A stretch of DNA of 9,634 bases from the NCBI GenBank assembly GCA_034434335.1, contig DAOTZS010000169.1:1-9634 (forward strand). The letters are read 5' to 3'. Position numbers and translations under genes: made by a program. Position 1 is the first letter of the stretch. Every line of letters begins with the position of its first letter. Below are positions 1-6,500 of this stretch, piece by piece. The stretch comes from DAOTZS01 sp034434335. Its GTDB lineage: Bacteria; Chloroflexota; Anaerolineae; CG2-30-64-16. The notes beneath the pieces are model-generated. The model saw only the letters and a list, made by a program, of their open reading frames with translations, was not told the DNA's origin and searched no databases.

Positions 1-480
1 TCGGGCGGCAACCTTTCTACAGCCATCGCCGCCCGCACCGGTCGAGGCCAGGTGATCTATGGGGGAATCCGCGATGCCCAACAGGTGCTGAAGATCCCAG
101 ATTTTTGCACCTTCTGCAAGGGCATTGACCCCACGGGCATCGCCGATGTAACCCTGGTTGGGCTGAATGTGCCCTGTCGCATTGGCCAGGCCATTTGCAT
201 GCCGGGCGATGTCGTGTTGGGCACCTACACCGGCGTCGTGTTCATCCCACCCCACCTGGCCCAGGAAGTGGTCGAATACTCTGAAGACTTACGCCTGCGT
301 GAGGCCTTTGGGTTCCAACGCCTGCGCGAAGGGGTCTACACCTCGAGCCAGATGGATACCGCATGGACACCAGAGATAGAGGCTGACTTTGCCAACTGGC
401 GTGCGCAGCGTACACCAGAGGAGATCGAGGAGATCCTGTGGGGCAAGAGGCGGCCACGCGGCGGAGGAGGCCAGCCATGA
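1..480 (+). CDS. RraA-like family protein (class II pyruvate aldolase / HMG aldolase fold), 5'-truncated
   Basis: The reading frame is open from base 1 to the TGA at 478-480, so the start lies outside the window; 159 residues are visible. The first 25 residues show the RraA-family core: GGNLSTAIAAR, then GQVIYGGIRD, followed by the conserved stretch NVPCRIGQAICMPGDVVLG and VVFIPPHLAQEVVE. Relatives are trimeric, Mg-dependent aldolases/decarboxylases acting on 4-hydroxy-4-methyl-2-oxoglutarate or similar acids, or RNase E inhibitors. The Arg-Asp pair of the aldolase signature is present (R24-D25 of the visible part), but the acidic residue expected 21 positions before the Arg is Gly3, and the third residue after the Asp is Gln28. 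Activity is therefore uncertain. A C-terminal tail of about 45 residues (MDTAWTPEIEADFANW and a Gly-rich end) exceeds the basic fold. The stop overlaps the next start as ATGA, indicating translational coupling. Family call is firm; substrate unknown. Confidence 0.85.
   Translation, partial: SGGNLSTAIAARTGRGQVIYGGIRDAQQVLKIPDFCTFCKGIDPTGIADVTLVGLNVPCRIGQAICMPGDVVLGTYTGVVFIPPHLAQEVVEYSEDLRLREAFGFQRLREGVYTSSQMDTAWTPEIEADFANWRAQRTPEEIEEILWGKRRPRGGGGQP
463..470 (+). promoter_or_regulatory. Strong Shine-Dalgarno that fixes the uxuA start
   Basis: GGAGGAGG ends 6 nt before the ATG at 477-479 and lies inside the 3' end of the RraA-like gene. It decides against the in-frame GTG at 438, which would add 13 residues unlike the family. 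Confidence 0.85.
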
Positions 481-1457
481 TCCAGATTGCCGAAGTGCTG
501 CCGCCACAGCCTTCGCCTCTCTGGAAGCTCGTCAAACAGTGTGGTGTGGACTATGTCGTCAGCGGCATGGACTGGAGCCGCGGGCTCGATGTGCCGCGTG
601 ACGAGTTGCCCTGGAGCTACCAGTCGCTGGCGCGGCTCAAGCGGACCTACGAGGAGGCCGGCTTCGAGCTGGCCGTGATCGAAGGCCGGCCTCCGCTGAA
701 TAAAGCGAAGCTGGGCCTGCCCGGCCGGGATGAGGAGATCGAAGCGGCCTGCGATCTGATCCGCAACATGGGCGCCCTGGGCATCCCTGTCTGGTGCTAC
801 GAATGGATGCCCGTGTTCAACTGGCTGCGCACCTCCACGGCCGTACCCACCCGGGGTGGTGCACTGGCCACCGCATACGACCATGCGGCCATGCAAAATG
901 CACCGCTGACCGAATACGGCATCGTGCCCGAAGAGCAGCTATGGGCCAGCCTGGAGTACTTCCTGGCGCGGGTGATCCCCGTGGCCGAGAAGGCAGGGGT
1001 GAAGCTGGCCATGCACCCCGACGACCCGCCCATCTCACCGATCCGTGGCCTGGGCCGCATCATGCGCAGCATCGAGAACTTCCAGCGCCTGCTCGATCTC
1101 TACCCAAGCCCCGTCAACGGCATTGCTCTCTGCCAGGGCAACTTCACCCTGATGACCGAAGACCTGCCGGGCGTCATCCGTCACTTCGGCCGGCAGGGGA
1201 AGATCTTCTTTGTTCACTTCCGCGATGTGCGTGGCACGCCAGAGAAGTTCGTGGAAACCTTCCACGACGATGGCCAGACGGATATGGTAGCCTGCATGCG
1301 CGCCTATCGCGAGATCGGCTACGAAGGCGTCCTGCGCCCCGACCATGTGCCCACCATGGAGGGATATAGCAACGACAACCCCGCTTACTCCATCTTGGGC
1401 CGTCTGTTCGCCATCGGCTACATCAAGGGCCTCCGGGAAGCTGTCTACGCTACTTGA
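477..1457 (+). CDS. uxuA: Mannonate dehydratase family protein (UxuA-like)
   Basis: 326 residues from the ATG chosen by the GGAGGAGG site. UxuA dehydrates D-mannonate to 2-keto-3-deoxygluconate in hexuronate breakdown, as a cytoplasmic TIM-barrel enzyme using Mn2+ or another divalent metal. Family landmarks in order: RPPLNKAKLG then RD (71-85), WCYEWMPVFNWLRTS (106-120), LAMHPDDPP (177-185), NGIALCQGNF (214-223), FVHFRDVRG (245-253), FHDDGQTDM (262-270), LRPDH (286-290) and GRLFAIGYIKGL (308-319). The four likely metal ligands H180, C219, H247 and D289 are all present. Oddities: it is shorter than the roughly 350-390 residues of typical UxuA, and the usual RPDHGR is RPDHVPTMEG, so it may belong to a side clade with another sugar acid as substrate. 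It overlaps the RraA-like gene by 4 bp and lies 54 bp before the DUF89 gene. Family call strong; mannonate as substrate is inference. Confidence 0.88.
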   Translation: MIQIAEVLPPQPSPLWKLVKQCGVDYVVSGMDWSRGLDVPRDELPWSYQSLARLKRTYEEAGFELAVIEGRPPLNKAKLGLPGRDEEIEAACDLIRNMGALGIPVWCYEWMPVFNWLRTSTAVPTRGGALATAYDHAAMQNAPLTEYGIVPEEQLWASLEYFLARVIPVAEKAGVKLAMHPDDPPISPIRGLGRIMRSIENFQRLLDLYPSPVNGIALCQGNFTLMTEDLPGVIRHFGRQGKIFFVHFRDVRGTPEKFVETFHDDGQTDMVACMRAYREIGYEGVLRPDHVPTMEGYSNDNPAYSILGRLFAIGYIKGLREAVYAT

Positions 1458-1511
1458 AGGCCAAACCGGGTGTAGAGCTGTCCCAACCACGCTCCAGAGA
1501 GATGCACACTC

Positions 1512-2726
1512 ATGCTACCACTACCGCCCTTCCGGATTGACCCAACGCTGCTGCCGCCTCCGATCATGACCTCGGACCCGGGGTCGTTTGCCCATTACAC
1601 GCTGAAGGTGCGCGTCCCGGCCATCCTGCGGGAAACCATAGAGTTGAACGCCTTCCCTCCCGCCATCCAGGCTGACCTTGAGGTCCTGCATGCCGAGTTG
1701 ACGGGCGGAAAAGTGCGCGGGCTGTGTGAAAACACATCTGATCGGTTATTCTGGAACCAGGTGAGTGCGCCCTACATAGGCCGAAGCTGGCTGGAAGTCC
1801 CCTGGTACTGGGCCGAGGCTTTCTTCTATCGGCGCGTGCTGGAGGCTACCCGCTACTTCCAGCCTGGTCCCTGGCAGGGCTTCGACCCCTACGCGGTTAA
1901 GAAACAAGCCGAGTGGGAACCCAACGCCGCGCCAGCAACGGTAACCGCCCTTCTGGACAGCCTGCCACCGGACACTGAAGAGCGCTTCTACCGTCTGCTT
2001 CATGCCAGCCTGTGGGGCAACCGTGCTGACCTCAGCTACGCTGTCGCTGCCCACCTGGGCAGCACCGCGCCCCCTCACACCGAGCAGAGCAACCTGCTGA
2101 TTGACGACAGCGCGGCCCTGTTCCGCTTCTTGCGCCTGCGCCCCTGCCGGCGCATAGCCCTCATCGCCGACAACGCCGGCACAGAGCTGTTGATGGACCT
2201 GGCACTCAGCGACTTCCTGTTAGCTGAGGGGCTGGCACAAGAGGTCACCTTTCACCTCAAGCCCCAGCCCTTCTTCGTTTCCGACGCCATGGTCCAAGAC
2301 GTGATCGCTGGCATGGCTGCGCTCAAGCAGGGCGGGCCGGCTGCGCAGGCACTGGGACAACGCCTGACGGGCTATCTGGCCAACGAGCGCCTGCGCCTGG
2401 CCACGCACTGGCTCTATGCCACGAGCCTCTTCTACTTCCAACTACCCGACGACCTCTACACAGAGCTCGCCGCTATGGACCTGGTGGTGGTCAAGGGTGA
2501 TGCCAACTACCGTCGGCTGTTGGGTGACGCCCACTGGCCACCAATGGCCGACTTCGGCCAGCTTACGGCCTATTTCCCGGCACCCTTGGTCGCCCTGCGC
2601 ACCTTCAAATCTGAGTTGGTCGTAGGGCTGCGGCCGGGCCAGGCAGAACAGTTGCAGGCAGAGGATCCCGAGTGGCTGGTCAACGGTCGGCGCGGGGTGA
2701 TCCAGGCACGCCTGGAAAGGGTTTAG
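1512..2726 (+). CDS. DUF89 / ARMT1-like subfamily III metal-dependent phosphatase
   Basis: 404 residues. DUF89 proteins are divalent-metal phosphatases proposed to remove damaged or wasteful sugar phosphates; eukaryotic subfamily III members (ARMT1, yeast YMR027W) act on fructose-1-phosphate and similar esters. Motifs: LPPPIMTSDPGSFAHYT (14-30) and a helical N-terminal domain, WGNRADLS (168-175), DNAGTE (220-225), FHLKPQPFFVSDA (247-259), VVKGDANYRRLLGD (326-339) and LRTFKSE (362-368). D220, N221 and D258 have the same spacing (38 residues) as the metal ligands D253, N254 and D291 of human ARMT1. RTFK (363-366) is the RTxK signature of subfamily III. The ATG at 1512 is preceded by only a weak GAGAG-type site; it fits the family N-terminus, and the ATG at 1502 opens only a 12-codon frame. 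It probably shares a transcript with the two upstream genes, suggesting phosphate-ester clean-up beside sugar-acid catabolism. No terminator is visible in the 23 bp to the convergent gene. Confidence 0.88.
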   Translation: MLPLPPFRIDPTLLPPPIMTSDPGSFAHYTLKVRVPAILRETIELNAFPPAIQADLEVLHAELTGGKVRGLCENTSDRLFWNQVSAPYIGRSWLEVPWYWAEAFFYRRVLEATRYFQPGPWQGFDPYAVKKQAEWEPNAAPATVTALLDSLPPDTEERFYRLLHASLWGNRADLSYAVAAHLGSTAPPHTEQSNLLIDDSAALFRFLRLRPCRRIALIADNAGTELLMDLALSDFLLAEGLAQEVTFHLKPQPFFVSDAMVQDVIAGMAALKQGGPAAQALGQRLTGYLANERLRLATHWLYATSLFYFQLPDDLYTELAAMDLVVVKGDANYRRLLGDAHWPPMADFGQLTAYFPAPLVALRTFKSELVVGLRPGQAEQLQAEDPEWLVNGRRGVIQARLERV

Positions 2727-2749
2727 GAGACTTCCAGGAACGAAAGCAT

Positions 2750-3121
2750 TCAGCTCACTGTTGCGGTTGGCCAGAGCAGCTCCTTGCCAAGCCTGGCTAC
2801 TGCCCGGCGCAATGTCCGCCCTTCGGTCAGACGGTAAACAGGGCCGGTGACCAGGAGGCGCTCCTCTACCAGCTTACGGTCGGTCAGTTCCTGCAACTTC
2901 CTGGCCACAACCTCAACCGGTTCCTCTATCTCAGCGGCGAGGGTCTCCGGCGCACACCAGCCGCGGTGCGCGATAAAGAACAGCATCGTCTCCCACTCCA
3001 ATAAATCGCGGCCATAGCACTGGAGGAAGGCAAGCAAATCCAGGTCCACCTGATCCTGCGCTATCCCCACCAGTGCATCCGGTATATAGCTTGTTTCGCC
3101 AAGACCCAGGCTCAAGAGCAT
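2750..3121 (-). CDS. Small winged-helix (wHTH) protein
   Basis: 123 residues from the ATG at 3121-3119. GAGGG ends 6 nt upstream of it; the in-frame GTG at 3127 would abut that site and is less likely. No signal peptide or membrane segment. Residues 1-40 look helical. Residues 43-100 read as a winged helix: helix 1 WETMLFFIAHRG, helix 2 APETLAAEI, recognition-like helix PVEVVARKLQELTDRKL, then a hairpin wing VEERLLVTGPVYRLT. A basic tail follows (GRTLRRAVARLGK). It resembles small MarR/ArsR-like DNA-binding proteins, but there are no metal-binding or effector residues to name a subfamily. It converges on the DUF89 gene and diverges from the large amidase gene, so it could regulate the promoter region between 3122 and 3554. 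That role is inference; a protein-interaction wHTH is equally possible. Confidence 0.65.
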   Translation of the reverse strand: MLLSLGLGETSYIPDALVGIAQDQVDLDLLAFLQCYGRDLLEWETMLFFIAHRGWCAPETLAAEIEEPVEVVARKLQELTDRKLVEERLLVTGPVYRLTEGRTLRRAVARLGKELLWPTATVS

Positions 3122-3165
3122 AATCACCCTCTGGCTAGCTGATAAGATGTCTGTCGGTTGCCTCT

Positions 3166-3194
3166 AACCTATCACACCGCCAGGCTGCGGTCAA
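3166..3194 (-). promoter_or_regulatory. Weak candidate promoter for the wHTH gene
   Basis: On the minus strand TTGACC (5/6 to the -35 consensus) is followed after 17 bp by TAGGTT, a poor -10 (3/6). Spacing and position are plausible, about 45 bp before the start codon, but the match is weak. Confidence 0.3.
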
Positions 3195-3300
3195 TGGTAC
3201 CATCTGCCTAAGCAGCCCTCAATGCCCCTGGCTGGTCAGGAGTGTGAGTCTATGTAAGCCGCGCGACACCGGAAGAGGCACTCCCCGAAGGCACATGAGG

Positions 3301-3345
3301 TGGCCTGAATAGACATGATATAGATTTTTTGTTATAATCAGGCCA
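3301..3345. repeat. 8-bp inverted repeat flanking the amidase promoter
   Basis: TGGCCTGA (3301-3308) is the exact reverse complement of TCAGGCCA (3338-3345). The two arms sit just upstream of the -35 and at the end of the -10 through to the predicted start of transcription. This is where paired operator half-sites would block polymerase, but no protein can be assigned. Confidence 0.45.
3310..3338 (+). promoter_or_regulatory. Sigma70-type promoter for the amidase-scpA unit
   Basis: TAGACA (3310-3315, 5/6) and a perfect TATAAT (3333-3338) are separated by exactly 17 bp. Transcription would start near 3345, giving a leader of about 210 nt before the ATG at 3555. The spacer is AT-rich, in contrast to the GC-rich surroundings. 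Confidence 0.75.
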
Positions 3346-3352
3346 TCTGATA

Positions 3353-3364
3353 TTGGTGCACCAA
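3353..3364. promoter_or_regulatory. Operator-like perfect palindrome at about +8 to +20
   Basis: TTGGTGCACCAA is a perfect 12-bp dyad. It extends imperfectly to GAT (3349-3351) and ATC (3365-3367), with one unpaired A. It begins 14 bp after the -10 box, a standard repressor-operator position. It could instead form a small 5' hairpin in the mRNA. The binding protein is unknown; the divergent wHTH protein is a candidate. Confidence 0.45.
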
Positions 3365-3390
3365 ATCAATGATAAGTTTTTCGCCAGAAG

Positions 3391-3517
3391 GCCCGGACGT
3401 GAATGTCCGGGCTGAAAGAGCGAAGTCCTGCGGGCTAAGAATCCAGCCCCGAAGGCCTCGGTCCCGAGGGGGCTTTGCCCTCTTAGCCCGGTGATTTATC
3501 ACTGGGCAGCTTGCTGC
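3391..3517 (+). promoter_or_regulatory. Structured 5' leader with competing stems
   Basis: Stem 1 is a perfect 8-bp hairpin, GCCCGGAC (3391-3398) with GTCCGGGC (3405-3412). Stem 2 is a perfect 10-bp long-range pairing, CGGGCTAAGA (3431-3440) with TCTTAGCCCG (3481-3490). It encloses AGCCCC/GGGGCT (3445-3450, 3469-3474) and CTCG/CGAG. Stem 3 is GCCCGGTGAT (3486-3495) with ATCACTGGGC (3498-3507), one G-U. Stem 4 is GCAGC/GCTGC (3506-3517). Stems 2 and 3 both need GCCCG at 3486-3490, so they exclude each other, as in attenuators or riboswitches. No known riboswitch consensus is recognised. Part of the sequence (3446-3472) resembles the mobile element at 8499-8523, so a degenerate repeat is the main alternative. 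Confidence 0.5.
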
Positions 3518-3542
3518 GTAACTGCTCTCAATAAGGGCTATC

Positions 3543-3550
3543 GGAAGGGA
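3543..3550 (+). promoter_or_regulatory. Ribosome binding site of the amidase gene
   Basis: GGAAGGGA ends 4 nt before the ATG at 3555. With the TAA at 3519-3521 closing the frame upstream, this supports 3555 as the only reasonable start. Confidence 0.7.
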
Positions 3551-3554
3551 ATCC

Positions 3555-6500
3555 ATGCCGCGACCATTGAACGATTCACCTTACCTGTACGGTTTGCACG
3601 ACCCAGGCGGCGAACATATCATGGCCCAGGAGGGCATTTTCGGTTGGATCCTCTTCACTGAGGAGCTGGGAGCTGATCCCAACCAGCAAAGCGGGGCCGA
3701 TTACAGCCGCTGGGCAGACCAGGGGTTCGGTATCATCGCCCGGCTTAACCATAGCTACGAACCGAACGGGACCATCCCCCACTCAAGCCGCTATGCCAGT
3801 TTTGCCAAACGTTGTGCGAATTTCGTCCGCGCTTCCAAAGGGTGCCATATCTGGATCATCGGTAACGAGATGAATTTCCCAGTTGAGCGGCCTGGTGTGA
3901 AGTACGACCGTAGCCAGAACCCGCCCCGGCTGGTCAACCCTGGAGAAGTCATTACCCCGGGGCTGTACGCCAACTGCTACCGCCAATGTCGGGAAGCCAT
4001 CAAAGCGGTGCCGGGCCACGAGGCCGACCAGGTGATCGTGGGAGCCGTCGCGCCCTGGAATGCTCAGACCACCTATGAAGGCAACCCAAACGGGGACTGG
4101 GTGAAGTATCTGGAAGATATCCTGACCATCCTGGGGCCCACCAACTGCGATGGGATCGCCATTCACGCCTACACCCATGGTGCAGATCCTAAACTGGTCT
4201 ACACCGATACCATGATGGCTCCTCCCTTCCAGAACCGTCAGTATAACTTCCGCGTCTATCAGGATTTCCTGCAAGCCGTTCCCCGTAGCATGCGGCACCT
4301 GCCGGTGTATCTGACCGAGACCGATCAAAATGACGAGTGGCGTGATGAGAACAAGGGCTGGGTCCAGCGCGTTTACGGGGAGATTGACTGGTGGAACCGT
4401 CAACCGGGCACCCAGGTCATCCGGGCCGTAATCCTCTACCGCTGGCCTAAGGGGCTGGACAAGTGGGGCATCGAGGGCAAGATGGGGGTGATCGAGGACT
4501 TTCGCAAGGCAATGGCACACAAGTATAGCTGGGAGGCGGCCCTTCAGGCCAAGGCGCAGCCTCAACCGCAGCCCGAGCCAACGATTGAGCCAGTTCAACC
4601 CGCGACCGATACAACCCCTATTACCTTCAAAGAGACTGGCTATACCGCTCGCGGGCCCTTTGTCGCCTTCTATCGTCAGTATGGGGTCGACATCACCGGC
4701 TATCCGATCTCCAACGAGTACGTTCACCCCGAGACCGGGCTGAAGACCCAAGATTGGCAACGCCTGATCATGGAGGAATACCCGGCCGGCAAGGTCCGGT
4801 TGCGCCTGGTGGGGCAGGAGGTGAGGGAGCTACGGCAAAAGGTGGGCCGGTTGGAGCAGCAGATTGCCCGGCTCATGTCGGGCCAGGGAGGGCCCGCCGA
4901 ACCACCTATTACGGACATCATCGCACAACTGCCCCGCAAGCCCGAAGGGTTCGTCAAACGCCCCGTCCAGGACATCAAGTACCTGGTGATCAACCATACC
5001 GCGGTGCGGCCCAGTGTCGGCGCCGACCGGGTGGCAGAGGCCCAACTGGCCCGCTGGCCCGGTATCGTCAGCCAATACTTCATTACAGGTGAAGGTGAAA
5101 TCCAACAGACCAATCCCATTGACGAGGTGGTCGCGCGCGACCAGGAATGGATCTATAACGGCATCAACATCTACGTTGCCGGCAACTTCAACGAGACCAT
5201 CCCCACAGAGGCCCAACTCGAGGCGCTGGCTCAGCTCTGTGCCTGGCTGCTCTACAAGTACAACCTGACGGAAGATGCTATCCGGGGCGTCAGTGAGTTC
5301 ATTGTAACCCAGTCCCCAGGCCTGCAGTGGCTATCGGGTCAACGCTGGAAGGAGATCTTGCTCGAACGGGTGCGGGCGGTCCCGGCCCTTCCCATATCAG
5401 GGCCACAGCCTCAGCCGACCGATGGCACCATCGCCAGGCTGGAAGCCCAGGTCAAGGATCTGCAAAATCAGGTGCTCGACCTGCAGGCACAGCTCACCGA
5501 GGCCGAAGCCCGCAATGCAGCCCTGAAGGCACAACTGGATGCCCTCCTGAAAGGCGTGGGGGGAGCACCAGGCCGGATACCTGCCCCCACCATCACCGAC
5601 ATCGCTCTGCAACTGCCGCGCGACTCAGGCAGCCTGAAGTCGCGCGACCTCAACCAGATACAATACCTTGTCTTCAACCACACGGCTGTAGATCCCAGCG
5701 TGGGCGTTGAGCGGGTAGCAGTCGCACATCAGCGCCGCTGGGGAGCTATCCTCTACCAGTACTTTATCACCGCTGACGGGACCATCCTGCAGACCAGCCC
5801 CCTGGACCAGGTCGTGGACCTGAGCCAGCCCTGGATCGCGCAGGGCATCAACATCGCCCTGGCCGGCAACTTCACCTCCGAAGTGCCCACCGAGGCCCAG
5901 ATTCGCGCAGCCGCCCAGCTCAGCGCCTGGCTGATGCAGGAGTATTCGATCCCGGCAGACCATGTCAAGGGCGTTTGCGAGTTTGTCAACACGCAATCCC
6001 CGGGCAAGCAATGGCTGGAGGGTAAGCGATGGAAGGACACCTTGCTGGCCGCCATCGCAGAGGTCCAGCAGAGCGTGCCGACCGTGCCATCCCCTGGCAG
6101 CAGTGCTGAAGTCGCTGCCTTGCGCGCTCAAATCGCCCAGCTTGAGGCCATGCTCCGCCGGACCCAGGCTGAGGTGCAGGCGCTGGCAGCCGAGAGGGAC
6201 AGGCTGCGGCAGCAACTCAGCTCTGGTACTGGCAACACAGCGGAGCTCAACCAGAAAATCCAGGCCCTGACCCAGCAGGTAGAAACGCTCACGGCCGAGA
6301 AAAGCACCCTGGCCCAACAGGTGCAGACATTGACCGGTGAGAAGATTGCCTTAGGCAAACAAATCCAGACGCTGACTACCGAGAAGGGTACTCTTACTCA
6401 ACAGGTCCAGAACCTCAGCGCGGAGAAAACCGCGCTGGCCCAACAGCTCCAGACGCTGAGCGCCGACAAGGCAGCCCTGACCCAACAGGTCCAGGCTCTG

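Larger units (their letters stand above)
3122..3554. other. Divergent intergenic region, 433 bp
   Basis: This gap separates the minus-strand wHTH gene from the plus-strand amidase gene. Bases 3122-3194 hold the wHTH ribosome binding site (revcomp GAGGG) and a weak candidate promoter. I see nothing distinctive in 3195-3300. Bases 3301-3345 carry an inverted repeat around a strong promoter, and 3346-3554 form the structured leader described in separate entries. The amidase frame is closed by TAA at 3519-3521, so the coding region cannot extend into the leader. Confidence 0.8.

Noticed and set aside
438..476. GTG at 438 as the start of the UxuA-like protein
   Set aside because: The Arg-rich extension does not fit the family, and the strong GGAGGAGG site points to the ATG at 477.
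336..896. Minus-strand open frame of 186 codons opposite the RraA-like and UxuA-like genes
   Set aside because: Low-complexity shadow of two well-supported overlapping plus-strand genes; no recognisable domain.
1502..1540. ATG 10 bp upstream of the DUF89 start as an alternative start
   Set aside because: It is in another frame and stops after 12 codons; the family N-terminus fits the ATG at 1512.
2672..3004. Plus-strand open frame of 110 codons across the end of the DUF89 gene and the wHTH gene
   Set aside because: It overlaps both genes out of frame, has no ribosome binding site or domain, and is less protein-like than the minus-strand wHTH frame.
3486..3507. GCCCGGTGAT/ATCACTGGGC hairpin considered as an intrinsic terminator of the leader
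   Set aside because: It is followed by GCAGCTTGCTGC rather than a U-tract, so Rho-independent termination is unlikely as it stands.
3783..4760. Long minus-strand open frame (325 codons) opposite the amidase gene
   Set aside because: It mirrors codon bias of the plus-strand gene, shows no family motifs, and lies wholly inside a convincing barrel/LGFP coding region.
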